This document shows positions 8,714 to 17,496 of a stretch of DNA of 64,000 bases, piece by piece. The notes beneath the pieces were generated by a model. It ran no database searches, was not told the origin of the DNA, and saw only the letters and a list, made by a program, of their open reading frames with translations. Each line of letters opens with the position of its first letter. The first letter of the stretch is position 1. Source of the DNA: 40CM-4-69-5 sp036556905 (GTDB lineage Bacteria > Methylomirabilota > Methylomirabilia > Rokubacteriales > CSP1-6). The translations under genes and the position numbers were made by a program. Location: contig DATBIM010000090.1 of NCBI GenBank assembly GCA_036556905.1, forward strand, positions 1 to 64,000. Direction: 5' to 3'.

Positions 8714-9064
8714 ATGCGCATCCACAATCTCTACAGCGACGCCAACGGCGAGTCGCACTTCCGCGACATCGAGGTCGAGTGGGTCGAAGAGCGCCGCGGC
8801 AGCAAGCTGTCGAAGCGCCTGCCGGGGAACGGGGTCATCTTCCGCGAGACCCGGGCCGAGCACAGCCTCGGCTGGCATCCCGCGCCGCGCCGGCAATACA
8901 TCGTCAACCTCGATGCCGGGGTGAAGATCACCGCGAGCGACGGCGAGAGTCGGTTCATCGGCGCCGGCGAGGTCATTTTGGTCGAGGACACGACCGGCAA
9001 GGGGCATCTGTCCGATCACGTCGAGGGCAAGATCCGCCACTCGATCTTCATCCCGATCGAATAG
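8714..9064 (+). CDS. Small cupin-fold protein
   Basis: 116 residues beginning MRIHNLYSDANGESHFRDIE. The middle and end (RRQYIVNLDAGVKITASDGESRFIGAGEVILVEDTTGKGHLS) follow a single-domain cupin pattern with a conserved HLS histidine. Function and metal are unknown. AGGAGG at 8702-8707 lies 6 bases before the ATG; a GTG one codon upstream is an alternative. It is followed 14 bases later by an amidohydrolase, so the pair is probably co-transcribed and acts on the same small molecule. Confidence 0.75.
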   Translation: MRIHNLYSDANGESHFRDIEVEWVEERRGSKLSKRLPGNGVIFRETRAEHSLGWHPAPRRQYIVNLDAGVKITASDGESRFIGAGEVILVEDTTGKGHLSDHVEGKIRHSIFIPIE

Positions 9065-9078
9065 CTGGGGAGGAAGCC

Positions 9079-9912
9079 ATGCTGATCGTCGATTCCCAGA
9101 TCCATATCTGGCAGAACGCGAAGATGAGCGCCCACCATCGTCAGATTCCGACGTACTCGGTCGATGACGCGCTGGCCGAGATGGCCGGGGCCGGGGTCGA
9201 TTGCGCGGTGATCCATCCGCCGAGCTCCCTCGGCGAGCCGGTCAACGCGCTGGCTGTCGAGGCGGCGCGCCGGCATCCCGACCGGTTCTGCATCCTCGGG
9301 CATTTCGACCTCCTGAGCCCCGATCGCGAGGCCATCGTCGCCCGCTGGCGTGAGCGGCCCGGCATGCTCGGCTTTCGCTTCACCTTCAACCAGCCCCAGC
9401 AGAAAGCCTGGTGGACCGATGGCTCGCTCGACTGGTTCTGGGCGGCGTCGGAGAAGGCGGGACTGCCCGTCGGACTCCTGGCCGGCGGCCAGATGGCGGC
9501 GCTGGCCAAGATCGCCGAGCGGCACCCCCGCCTGAAGCTGCACATCGATCACCTCGGGCGCCACGGCGGCGGCACCGGGTTGACCGACGACGCGGCCTTC
9601 GCCGACCTCAACGACACGCTGGCCCTCGCCCGGTTTCCCAATGTCGCGATCAAGATGTCGGGCGCGCCGAGCTATTCGAGCCAGCCCTACCCATACAAGA
9701 GCATCCACGGCTACCTGCGCCAGATCTTCGAGGCCTTCGGCCCCGAGCGCTCGTTCTGGGGCACCGACATCACCCGCATGCCCTGTTCGTACCGGCAATG
9801 CGTGACGATGTTCACCGAGGAGCTGCCGTGGCTCCGGGGCCGCGATCTCGAGCGGGTGATGGGCGGGGCCATCGTGGACTGGCTCGGCTGGAAGCGGCCC
9901 GGCACCGCCTGA
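9079..9912 (+). CDS. Amidohydrolase-2 family metal-dependent hydrolase
   Basis: TIM-barrel hydrolase or decarboxylase of the amidohydrolase_2 (ACMSD-like) family, 277 residues. Metal-site motifs are DSQIHIW near the N-terminus, HIDHLGRHGG in the middle and WGTDITRMP towards the C-terminus. Members hydrolyse lactones or amides or decarboxylate aromatic acids; the substrate here is unknown. GGAGGA precedes the ATG. Sits between the cupin and an SDR gene on the same strand with short gaps, so a catabolic mini-operon is likely. Confidence 0.85.
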   Translation: MLIVDSQIHIWQNAKMSAHHRQIPTYSVDDALAEMAGAGVDCAVIHPPSSLGEPVNALAVEAARRHPDRFCILGHFDLLSPDREAIVARWRERPGMLGFRFTFNQPQQKAWWTDGSLDWFWAASEKAGLPVGLLAGGQMAALAKIAERHPRLKLHIDHLGRHGGGTGLTDDAAFADLNDTLALARFPNVAIKMSGAPSYSSQPYPYKSIHGYLRQIFEAFGPERSFWGTDITRMPCSYRQCVTMFTEELPWLRGRDLERVMGGAIVDWLGWKRPGTA

Positions 9913-9941
9913 TCGCTCGGGGCCAGACGAGGAGACTCCAC

Positions 9942-10691
9942 ATGGATCTGGGACTGTCAGGCCGGGTCGCGATCGTCACCGGAGGAAGCAGGGGTATCGG
10001 CCGGGCGATCGCCAAGATGCTGGCATCGGAGGGCGTCGACGTGGCGATCTGTGCCCGCCAGCGCCAGGCCCTCGAGGAAGCGGCCAAGACGCTTTCGCAA
10101 GAGACCGGCCGCCGCATCATTCCGATCGTGGCCGACACGATGAGCTCGGAGTCCGTCGCCCAGCTGGTGGACATGACCATGAAAACGTTCGGTCGCGTCG
10201 ATGTGCTCGTGAACAACGCCTCGACGCCGGGCGGCATGGTCCGCGGACCGCTCGCGGAGGCCAACGACAAGACGCTCCTCGAGGACATCGACACCAAAGT
10301 GGTTGGCTATCTCAGGTGCGCGAAGGCCGTGGCGCCTCACATGCAGCAGCGCCGCTGGGGGCGCATCATCAACATCGGTGGGCTGTCGGGCCGCCGCTCC
10401 GGCAACATCAGTGGCTTGCGCAATGCCGCCATTGTGCACCTGACCAAGACCCTCGCCGACGAGCTCGGCGCCCACGGGATCACGGTGAATCTGGTGCATC
10501 CCGGCACCACGCGGACGGAGCGTACCGACGCGGAGACCGAGCGCCGGGCGGCGACCAACGCGATCCGACGCATCGTCGACGCTTCGGAGATCGCTCAGGT
10601 CGTGACATTCCTGGCCTCGACGAAGGCGGCGAACGTGACGGGCGTGGCCATCGATGCCAGTGGAGGGTCCATCCCGGTGATGTTTCAGTGA
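9942..10691 (+). CDS. Short-chain dehydrogenase/reductase-fold protein lacking the catalytic Ser-Tyr-Lys
   Basis: 249 residues with a clear SDR fold: TGGSRGIGRAIA (13-24), NNAS (91-94, normally NNAG) and the C-terminal GSIPVMF. The active-site strip is changed: the usual INISS is INIGG (143-147) and the usual YxxxK is SGLRN (157-161), so serine, tyrosine and lysine are all replaced. The protein may bind NAD(P)H or a ligand without normal SDR catalysis, or belong to an atypical subfamily. Start ATG with GAGGAGA upstream. Third gene of the cupin-amidohydrolase-SDR run; convergent with the TPP enzyme. Confidence 0.85.
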   Translation: MDLGLSGRVAIVTGGSRGIGRAIAKMLASEGVDVAICARQRQALEEAAKTLSQETGRRIIPIVADTMSSESVAQLVDMTMKTFGRVDVLVNNASTPGGMVRGPLAEANDKTLLEDIDTKVVGYLRCAKAVAPHMQQRRWGRIINIGGLSGRRSGNISGLRNAAIVHLTKTLADELGAHGITVNLVHPGTTRTERTDAETERRAATNAIRRIVDASEIAQVVTFLASTKAANVTGVAIDASGGSIPVMFQ

Positions 10692-10706
10692 AGGGGCGAA
10701 TCTCCC

Positions 10707-12353
10707 CTACCGTAACGCGCCGCGATGGGAGAAGCGCGTCTCCTGGCTGGTGATGAATTCCAACAGCGCGGCCTGGCCGCTCTCGGTGGCCTTGCGGGCC
10801 CGGGCGAAGGCGCCGGCGATGTCCTCGGGGCGCTCGACCCGCTCGCTCCAGCCGCCCATGGCCTGCCCCAGATCCGCGTAGCGTCCGCCGATGTCGCGGG
10901 CGCCGTACTTGTCGTGCGAGACGACGAGGTGCGGGATCTCGATAGCCATGGCCGAGTTGTTGAGCACGACGGTGCAGATGGGGGTCCCGCAGCGCACCGC
11001 GGTCTCGAAATCGAGTCCCGTCATGCCGAAAGCGGCGTCGCCCATGAAGTTGACGCAGAACTTGTCGGGGGCGGCGAGCTTGGCGCCGATGGTGAGGCCG
11101 AGCCCGGTGCCGAGCGCATGGGACTTGCCCCAGCCCAGATAGCTGCGCGGCGAGACGGCCCGGTAGAAGGGCAGGAGCTGGTCGCGCGGGCTTCCCGAGT
11201 CGTGGGTGACGATGGCGTCGCGCGGGTCGATGGTGCGCATGAACTCGGAGATGACCCGGTAGGGGTTGATCGGGACCTCCTTCGAGCCGAGCGTCGGCGT
11301 CCACTCGGCCAGCCAGGCCGCGCGGATGCGCTCGAGCTCGGCACGCACGCGCTCCCGTCCGGCCGGGCGGCCCCCCTGGGCTCGGACGGCCTCGATGAAC
11401 TGGCGCAGCACGAGTCGCGCGTCGCCCAGAAGCGGGTAGTCGGCCGCGTAGCTCTTGTTGAGGTCGCGCTCGTCATTGGTGGCGTGGATGAGGATCTTGC
11501 CGGCCGGGATGCTGGCGGCCATCCCGTGGCGAGTGAAGCTGCAGCCGACGCCGAAGACCACGTCGGCCTCGCGGAGGCAGTGCAAGGTCAGTCCGGTCAC
11601 GGACGGGCCACCGGCGCCGAGCGCGAGCGGGTGATCCTCGGGGAAGGCGCTCTTGGCTTCCATCGTGGTCATGACCGGCGCCTGGAGCAACTCGGCCAAC
11701 TCGAGGAGATCCGCCGAGGCCTCGGCGTACAGCACGCCCTGGCCGGCGTGAATCAGGGGCCGCCGCGCCTCGCGCAGCACCCGGGCGGCCATCTCGACGT
11801 CACGGACGTTGGCGCCCGCCGACGTCACCTTGACCGGCCGGTACGCCTCGATCAGGGCCTCGGGCACTTCTTCATTCAGGATGTCGGCGGGGATCTCGAT
11901 CATCACCGGGCCCGGGCGGCCCATGCGCATCAGACTGATGGCCCGGCGCATGACGTCCGCGATCTGCGGACCCAGGGTGACGGTCTCGACGGACTTGGTG
12001 ACGGACGCGTAGGTGCGCGCCGAGCTGAAGAGAGGGAAGACCTGGGCCCGGTCGCGCGGGTGCCCGAGCGGCAGGATCAGCATCGGCGTGGAATCCGAGT
12101 ATGCGGTAGCCACGCCGGGGAAGGCATTCTCGGCTCCGGGACCGTACTGCATGCAGAAGACGGCGAGCGTCTTGCCATTCTTCACTCGGGCATAGCCGTC
12201 GGCGATCCCGACACCCACACGTTCCTGGCGGCAGAGCACCGGTCGGATGTCGGCCTTGGCCGCGGCCTCGATGATTGGGGTCGTTGGATAGGCGCTCAGG
12301 AATTCGGCGCCTTCGATCTTGAGAATGCGGGCGATGGCATCGACGACGTTCAC
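10707..12353 (-). CDS. Thiamine diphosphate-dependent enzyme (acetolactate synthase/oxalyl-CoA decarboxylase superfamily)
   Basis: 548 residues with the three TPP domains: the N-terminal PYR domain with the catalytic glutamate in RQERVGVGIADGYARV, a central domain, and the C-terminal PP domain with the TPP motif GDAAFGMTGLDFETAVRCGTPICTVVLNN. It resembles the generic thiamine pyrophosphate-requiring proteins rather than IlvB itself; the substrate (a 2-keto acid or acyl-CoA) is unknown. Start is GTG at 12353 with AAGGAG 8-9 bases upstream, just after the reductase stop. Likely co-transcribed with the 145-residue reductase. Confidence 0.88.
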   Translation of the reverse strand: MNVVDAIARILKIEGAEFLSAYPTTPIIEAAAKADIRPVLCRQERVGVGIADGYARVKNGKTLAVFCMQYGPGAENAFPGVATAYSDSTPMLILPLGHPRDRAQVFPLFSSARTYASVTKSVETVTLGPQIADVMRRAISLMRMGRPGPVMIEIPADILNEEVPEALIEAYRPVKVTSAGANVRDVEMAARVLREARRPLIHAGQGVLYAEASADLLELAELLQAPVMTTMEAKSAFPEDHPLALGAGGPSVTGLTLHCLREADVVFGVGCSFTRHGMAASIPAGKILIHATNDERDLNKSYAADYPLLGDARLVLRQFIEAVRAQGGRPAGRERVRAELERIRAAWLAEWTPTLGSKEVPINPYRVISEFMRTIDPRDAIVTHDSGSPRDQLLPFYRAVSPRSYLGWGKSHALGTGLGLTIGAKLAAPDKFCVNFMGDAAFGMTGLDFETAVRCGTPICTVVLNNSAMAIEIPHLVVSHDKYGARDIGGRYADLGQAMGGWSERVERPEDIAGAFARARKATESGQAALLEFITSQETRFSHRGALR

Positions 12354-12366
12354 AGGTGGCGCTCCT

Positions 12367-12804
12367 TTAGCCTCTCGGCTCAGCGATGAAGACCGGGATC
12401 CTCCGGGTGGTCTTCGCCTGGTATTCCTCGTACGGCGGATACGCCGCGACGGCCAGCTTCCACAGCCGCGCTCGCTCGGTCTCGTCGCCGACCTCACGGA
12501 CCCGCATCGCCTGGACCACGGCGTGGTCGCGGATCTCGACGGCAGGGTTGGCGCGCAGGTTGTACACCCAGACCGGATTGTTCGGCGCGCCTCCCAGCGA
12601 GCCGACGAGGACATAGCGGGCGCCGTCCTTGACGCGCATCAGCGGGGTCTTGCGAATGGCGCCCGTCTTGTTGCCGATGTGCGTCACGATAATCACCGGC
12701 AGTCCGGTGTCACGGAGCGTGGTGCCTTCCCTCCCACCACTGCGCTCGTAGAGCTCGACCTGATCGCGCACCCACTGCCGGGGGCTGGGAATATAGCCGG
12801 GCAT
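12367..12804 (-). CDS. Deazaflavin (F420)-dependent nitroreductase family protein (DDN-like)
   Basis: 145 residues, single split-barrel domain typical of the DDN/DUF385 family. Family-like segments are VIIVTHIGNKTGAIRKTPLMRV, VLVGSLGGAPNNPVWVYNLRANP and YPPYEEYQAKTTRRIPVFI. Family members use F420H2 or FMN; F420 use would fit the LLM-type oxidoreductases elsewhere in the window, but the cofactor is not decided by sequence. GAGGAGAG precedes the ATG. Upstream neighbour of the TPP enzyme in the same direction. Confidence 0.88.
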   Translation of the reverse strand: MPGYIPSPRQWVRDQVELYERSGGREGTTLRDTGLPVIIVTHIGNKTGAIRKTPLMRVKDGARYVLVGSLGGAPNNPVWVYNLRANPAVEIRDHAVVQAMRVREVGDETERARLWKLAVAAYPPYEEYQAKTTRRIPVFIAEPRG

Positions 12805-12922
12805 CGTGCTCTCCTCGTTGCGTGATGACTCGGCACCCTAGGAGGGATCCGCCCACGTGTCAAGGCGCAGCTCGGCTACACTATCCCGCGGAACGCCACC
12901 GCCGTCCCTCAGGAGGAGACTC

Positions 12923-13891
12923 GTGACCAAGATCCTCACGCCCCAGCAGCCAGCTCCCGTCATGGAGATCGCGCGCGAGCTGCTCCCGCCCGGCATGGAG
13001 CTGGTCGTCGCCGATCCGACCAAGCCTGAGTTCTACGATGCCGCGGCCGACGCCGAGTACTATCTCGGCTCGCCGCGCCACGGGATCGGCAACGAATTCT
13101 TCCGGGCCGCGCCCAAGCTGAAGCTGGTGCAGCTGACCAGCGCCGGCTACGACCGGGTCGACATCGAGGCCGCGCGCAAGGCCCGGGTGCCCGTGGCCAA
13201 CAACGGCGGCGCCAACTCCGTCGCCGTCGCCGAGCACGCCGTCATGCTCATGCTGGCCGTGCTCAAGAAGCTCGTCTATCACCACCTCAACGTCGTCTCC
13301 GGCACGTGGCGCGCCAGCGATTTTGCCTCGATTCGAACCTACGAGGTGGAGGGCAAGCGGCTGGGCATCGTCGGTCTCGGAAACATCGGTAAGAAGGTTG
13401 CGCGCCGCGTGGAGGGGTTCGACATGGACGTTCGCTACTACGACATCCTCCGGCTCACCGAGGAGCAGGAGGATGCGCTCGGCGTCCGGTTCGCGCTCTT
13501 CACGGAGCTCCTCCGCACCTCGGACATCGTGACCCTCCATGTGCCGTTGAACGACGTCACGCGCAAGATGATGTCCACGCGCGAGTTCGCGATGATGAAG
13601 CGGAGCGCGATTCTCATCAACACCTGCCGCGGCCCCGTCGTCGACGAGGACGCGCTGCATCACGCGCTCACCTCCGGCACGATCGCCGCCGCCGGCCTCG
13701 ACGTGATGGTGGAGGAGCCGCCGAAGAAGAACCATCCGCTGTTCTCACTCCCGAACGTCACCCTGACGCCGCACAGTGCCGGGCCCACGTGGGACAACTG
13801 GGCGAAGGCCTACCGCAACGGCTTCGACAACATTCAGCGGGTGGAAGCCGGGCGCGCCCCGTTCTGGGTGGTTCCTGAGCTGCGGAGCTAG
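12923..13891 (+). CDS. D-isomer-specific 2-hydroxyacid dehydrogenase
   Basis: 322 residues. NAD-binding GLGNIGKKVARRV, catalytic arginine in NTCRGPVVDEDAL, glutamate in VMVEEPP and histidine in LTPHSAGPTWDN, in the family order. It probably reduces or oxidises a 2-keto/2-hydroxy acid (glyoxylate/hydroxypyruvate or phosphoglycerate-like); the substrate cannot be assigned. GTG start at 12923 is chosen for the AGGAGGAG at 12911-12918; an upstream ATG at 12857 adds unconserved residues. A weak -10 (TACACT, 12878-12883) lies upstream. Convergent with the S51-like gene. Confidence 0.92.
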   Translation: MTKILTPQQPAPVMEIARELLPPGMELVVADPTKPEFYDAAADAEYYLGSPRHGIGNEFFRAAPKLKLVQLTSAGYDRVDIEAARKARVPVANNGGANSVAVAEHAVMLMLAVLKKLVYHHLNVVSGTWRASDFASIRTYEVEGKRLGIVGLGNIGKKVARRVEGFDMDVRYYDILRLTEEQEDALGVRFALFTELLRTSDIVTLHVPLNDVTRKMMSTREFAMMKRSAILINTCRGPVVDEDALHHALTSGTIAAAGLDVMVEEPPKKNHPLFSLPNVTLTPHSAGPTWDNWAKAYRNGFDNIQRVEAGRAPFWVVPELRS

Positions 13892-13916
13892 GAGGCCGGT
13901 CGCCCGGAACGGGCGG

Positions 13917-15227
13917 TCACTTGCGCAGCGCCCACACGGTGCCGGCCGGGGTGTCGCGGAGCTCGATGCCGGCCGCGGCCAGATGGTCACGCACGCGGTC
14001 GGCGAGCTCCCACTGCTGGGCGACCCGGAGATCCTTGCGGAGGGCGATGAGGCCATCGACCACCGGAGCGAGCAGCTGGCGAGGGTCCCGGAGACCGTCG
14101 GCCGCGGCCTCGCCGAGGCGATGAATCAAGGAGTAGAGCACCGCGCGGGCCCGGTCAGGCTCGTCGGTCTGCAGAGTGTCGGCCGACCACTCGAGGATAG
14201 AACGGTCGAGGGTCAGCACCGCTTCCGCCGCGTCGGCCGCCCGCCGGGCGGCGATAGCCGCCGCGAAGGCCTGCTCGAGCTTCGCCACCTCCGACATGAG
14301 CGGGGACTTCGTGGCCGCCGGGACGCCCTCGTCGGGCGCCGGTGCCGTCGTCCCCTCGGCGGCCCGGCCGGGCGCGGCCGGGCGGCTCGATGAGGCATCC
14401 CCCCGGGCCGCGGCGAGCAGGGCGTCGAGGCCCAATCGTTCGCCCGCCGGGAACACGCGGGAGACCCCGCGCCGGCGTACGGTGAGGCCGCCGCGTCCCA
14501 TCACGGAGACCGTGCGCGTGTCGAGGTCTACGATGAGGGCCGTGTGCTCGTCGATGCCGAGCACCCAGGCATCCTCGGGGAGCAGCGCCTCCATCGCCGC
14601 CAGCCGCCGCTCGCCGAGATAGCAGTAGTGCGTGTCGTGCGTGCCGCCCTCGGCGTTGTCGTAGTGGGGAATGACCACGCACGAGCCCGCGAAGCCGAGC
14701 GGGCGAAGGAGGTCGAGGCCGTCGAGCCAGTGCACGGGCAGCCCGACCTTGTAGATCTCGTATACGGGGACGCTGAAGCGGCCGACGGTGAGGGCCGCCG
14801 CGCTGGAGAACACCACGGCGCCGCCCTCGGCGAGTTTGCCGGCGAGCGTCTCCGGGACGGGCGAGCCGCGCCAGACCGCCAGTGCGTAGGACGGGCTGCC
14901 CGGCCCGGCGAAGACGAAGCCCGCCGTGCGTAGTCGCGAGAGGGCGGCGGCCTCGGCCATCGGGGTGCGCTGCGCGGGATCGGCCGCGAGGGGGCCGAGA
15001 AACCCGGCGGGCTCGATCGTGAGCTGGACGCGATGGGCGAAGTACTCGATCGCCCGCTGGGTGATTTCGGCGGCGTTCTCCTGAAATCCGTAGGGCGTGT
15101 CCAGGAGCACCGCGCGCGGAGGCTCCTCCCCGAGCCGCGCCACGATCTCCCGATGCGGCGTGACCATGGTGGGCGCGGTTTCCCCCGACCCCATGATGGC
15201 GAGGAGCCGTGGCCTCCGGGGGCTCAC
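13917..15227 (-). CDS. Peptidase S51/cyanophycinase-like protein fused to a CysRS-like C-terminal domain
   Basis: 436 residues. Residues 1 to about 290 resemble the class I amidotransferase-like S51 family (dipeptidase E/cyanophycinase): LLAIMGSGETAP, FVFAGPGSPSYAL, a probable nucleophile elbow VVFSSAAAL and IDEHTALIVD. Residues about 310-436 are helical; the last 50 (VDGLIALRKDLRVAQQWELADRVRDHL, then LRDTPAGTVWALRK) closely resemble the C-terminal part of cysteinyl-tRNA synthetase. A linker rich in Ala/Pro/Gly separates the halves. The ATG at 15227 overlaps the upstream hydrolase stop as ATGA. Function unknown; a Cys- or tRNA-linked hydrolase is speculation. Confidence 0.8.
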   Translation of the reverse strand: MSPRRPRLLAIMGSGETAPTMVTPHREIVARLGEEPPRAVLLDTPYGFQENAAEITQRAIEYFAHRVQLTIEPAGFLGPLAADPAQRTPMAEAAALSRLRTAGFVFAGPGSPSYALAVWRGSPVPETLAGKLAEGGAVVFSSAAALTVGRFSVPVYEIYKVGLPVHWLDGLDLLRPLGFAGSCVVIPHYDNAEGGTHDTHYCYLGERRLAAMEALLPEDAWVLGIDEHTALIVDLDTRTVSVMGRGGLTVRRRGVSRVFPAGERLGLDALLAAARGDASSSRPAAPGRAAEGTTAPAPDEGVPAATKSPLMSEVAKLEQAFAAAIAARRAADAAEAVLTLDRSILEWSADTLQTDEPDRARAVLYSLIHRLGEAAADGLRDPRQLLAPVVDGLIALRKDLRVAQQWELADRVRDHLAAAGIELRDTPAGTVWALRK

Positions 15228-16111
15228 TCGAAGAACCCGTCGCGCAGCCCCTGCACGAGCAGGTCGGCCACCCGTTCCGGCGACTCCAGGTGCAGATCGT
15301 GATGCCCCGGCGTGAACCAGACCGATCGGATCTTGCCGCCGGCGGCGATCGCGGCTGCCTCGGCGCGACGCTTGGTCGCCATCCTGGCCTCGTCTTCGCT
15401 GCCGGCCAGCATGAGCAGGCCGGGGACCTTCAGCGTCACCCAGCGCGTCGACGACCGGTACTCCCAGAGCGAGCGCAGGATCCTCAGGTGTCGGCTGCGG
15501 GCGAGGCGAGGCTCAATCCTGCCGTCGGGTAGCTCGCGGAAGCAGTGCAGATACGCCGCGACGGCGCGATCGGAAAAGTGGGGTACGCCGGCACGAATTC
15601 GCGCCTCCAGCTCGGCGAGGGTCAGGTGCGTAAGGGTCGGCGGGGTCAGCTTCGCCAGGCAGTCATCCCAGGCCGGATACGACTGCGCGAGCTCGGTGAC
15701 GCCCCCGTCGACGCAGGCGATACCACGGACCAGTGCCGGGTGCCGCCAGGCCAGCTCCAGCACGACGCTGCCACCCCAGGACTGGCCAGCGAGCAGCGGG
15801 CGCTCGAGGCCCAGCGCCTCGATCAGGGCCAGGAGGTCGGCGACCGCCGTCTCGAGATCGTAGCCAGCGTCGGGGGCATCGGAGCGGCCATGACCCCGCT
15901 GGTCGAGGGTGATGACGGTGTGCCCGGCTGCGTGAAGCCGTTCGGCCACGCCGTCCCACAGGCGGAGGTTCGAGGCCAGCCCGTGGACGAGCACGAAAGG
16001 CGCGGCCGCCGCGTCTCCGCTCCGCACCTCGACACAGAGCCCGACGCCGGGAGCGACGACGACTCGCCGCTCGACCGGCGCCACCGCGGAGACATTGGCC
16101 GGCTTCCTCAT
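15224..16111 (-). CDS. Alpha/beta hydrolase
   Basis: 295 residues, classic alpha/beta hydrolase fold: oxyanion HGLASN at 43-48, LDQRGHGRSDAPDAGYDLE, nucleophile Ser111 in GQSWGGS, and a late histidine in PGHHDLHLE. Could be a lactonase, esterase or C-C hydrolase; substrate unknown. Start ATG at 16111 has no Shine-Dalgarno sequence, but TACGAT ends 9 bases upstream, consistent with leaderless transcription. Its stop overlaps the start of the S51-like gene. Confidence 0.9.
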   Translation of the reverse strand: MRKPANVSAVAPVERRVVVAPGVGLCVEVRSGDAAAAPFVLVHGLASNLRLWDGVAERLHAAGHTVITLDQRGHGRSDAPDAGYDLETAVADLLALIEALGLERPLLAGQSWGGSVVLELAWRHPALVRGIACVDGGVTELAQSYPAWDDCLAKLTPPTLTHLTLAELEARIRAGVPHFSDRAVAAYLHCFRELPDGRIEPRLARSRHLRILRSLWEYRSSTRWVTLKVPGLLMLAGSEDEARMATKRRAEAAAIAAGGKIRSVWFTPGHHDLHLESPERVADLLVQGLRDGFFE

Positions 16112-16120
16112 GCGCGGTCA

Positions 16121-16126
16121 ATCGTA
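16121..16126 (-). promoter_or_regulatory. Leaderless-type -10 for the alpha/beta hydrolase at 16111
   Basis: Minus-strand TACGAT ends 9 bases before the ATG at 16111; no ribosome binding site lies between. Confidence 0.4.
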
Positions 16127-16164
16127 GACCAGGCGCGCGGTCCCCTCAACTGGGCGCTTCGCCG

Positions 16165-16170
16165 TAGAAT
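16165..16170 (+). promoter_or_regulatory. Leaderless-type -10 for the VOC gene
   Basis: TAGAAT ends 7 bases before the ATG at 16178, with no Shine-Dalgarno sequence between them. Confidence 0.4.
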
Positions 16171-16177
16171 CGAGATC

Positions 16178-16546
16178 ATGGGATCGATCGACGGCCTGGC
16201 CGGCGTGCTGATCTGGACCGCGGCCGAACGCTTCCCGGCGATGGTGCGCTTCTATCGGGAGACGCTCGGGCTCGCTCCACGCTCGGCCAAGGCCGACTTC
16301 ATCAACTTCGACTGGCACGGCGTCCGGCTCAGCGTGGGCGTCCACGACCGGATCGGAGGGACGAGTCGGGACCCCCTGCGCCTGATGGTCAATCTGGCCG
16401 TCACCGACATCAGCGCCGTCCACGATCGGCTGGTCCGCGCCGGGGTGGTCTTCACACGGGCGCCCGAGCGCGAGGAGTGGGGCGGCTGGGTGGCGACGTT
16501 CACCGATCCGGACGGCAACGTCCTGCAGCTCATGCAGCTGCCCTGA
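16178..16546 (+). CDS. VOC family (glyoxalase/bleomycin resistance-like) protein
   Basis: 122 residues, one vicinal-oxygen-chelate domain with paired beta-alpha-beta modules: WTAAERFPAMVRFYRETLGL and the C-terminal WVATFTDPDGNVLQLMQLP. The C-terminal FTDPDGN box with a metal-ligand Glu or Gln is typical, though not all ligands are recognisable. Function unknown; could be a lyase, dioxygenase or binding protein. The ATG at 16178 follows a -10-like TAGAAT by 7 bases. Confidence 0.82.
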   Translation: MGSIDGLAGVLIWTAAERFPAMVRFYRETLGLAPRSAKADFINFDWHGVRLSVGVHDRIGGTSRDPLRLMVNLAVTDISAVHDRLVRAGVVFTRAPEREEWGGWVATFTDPDGNVLQLMQLP

Positions 16547-16554
16547 CGGTCGCG

Positions 16555-17430
16555 GTGATTGCCTGCGTCCCCATCTCGCTCGTGCGTGTCCGCACCCGCG
16601 ACGGAGTCTGGCTCGATGGCGTGATCGCCGAGCCGCCGCGTCGGCGGAATGTGGCGCTCATCTGGGTGCACGGCCTCGGCTCGGTCTTCTCCTCGGGACA
16701 GCCGCTCATCCGCGCGCTGTCGGCGCGCCTCAACGCCGCCGGTATCGCCTACCTCAAGCTCAACAACCGGGGCCATGACACCGTCACCCGCGGCGGCCAG
16801 CGGCTCGCGGGCGCCGCCTTCGAGCGCTTTGGCGAGAGCGTGGAGGACATCCGGACAGCGATCGTGCTCGCGGGCCGCGCCGGCTATGATCGCGTCATCC
16901 TCGCCGGACATTCGACCGGCGCCAACAAGGTTCTCCACTACACGGCGCGAGTGCGCGACCGTCGCGTGATCGGACTGATCTTGCTCGGGCCTGTCTCGGA
17001 TGTCGCGGCGGAACGGACGCGAGTGGGCCGCCGTGAGCTGCAGCGCCGGGTGGCCGTGGCCGAGCGGATCGCCAAGCGTGATCCGAACGCGCTCGTCCCG
17101 CACCGCTTCGGGTACTGGAGCGCCCGACGCTACCTCAGCCTCTACCGGCCGGGCGAGGCCGAGGACGTCTTTCCCTACTACCGGCCCGCCGCCCGCTGGA
17201 CCGCGCTGCGTCGAGTCGGCCTGCCCATCGCGGCCATCGTTGGCAGTCGGGACGAGTACCTCGACCGTTCACCCACCGCGCTCATCGACGCGTTCGCGCG
17301 GAACACAATCCGGGCGCGGTCGTTCACCGGGATCGTGATCCCTCGTGCGCGCCACGGGTTCCAGAACCGCGAGCACGACCTCGCGCGCGCGATGGTGCGC
17401 TGGATCCGCGAGCAGCGGCTCCGGGGTTGA
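16555..17430 (+). CDS. Alpha/beta hydrolase (serine aminopeptidase/DUF1749-like)
   Basis: About 291 residues. Oxyanion region ALIWVHGLGSVFSSGQ, LKLNNRGHDTVT, nucleophile Ser120 in LAGHSTGANK, aspartate in VGSRDEY and histidine in PRARHGFQNREHD complete a catalytic triad. The start is uncertain: GTG at 16555 lies 8 bases after the VOC stop, GTG at 16582 is also in frame, and an ATG at 16477 lies inside the VOC gene. Probably co-transcribed with the VOC gene; substrate unknown. Confidence 0.85.
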   Translation: MIACVPISLVRVRTRDGVWLDGVIAEPPRRRNVALIWVHGLGSVFSSGQPLIRALSARLNAAGIAYLKLNNRGHDTVTRGGQRLAGAAFERFGESVEDIRTAIVLAGRAGYDRVILAGHSTGANKVLHYTARVRDRRVIGLILLGPVSDVAAERTRVGRRELQRRVAVAERIAKRDPNALVPHRFGYWSARRYLSLYRPGEAEDVFPYYRPAARWTALRRVGLPIAAIVGSRDEYLDRSPTALIDAFARNTIRARSFTGIVIPRARHGFQNREHDLARAMVRWIREQRLRG

Positions 17431-17496
17431 CGGCGCGCGACCGTCACCACCGCTCCGAGCGCCGACTTCGCCGGCGCAATCCTGTCCTGGGGGGAG

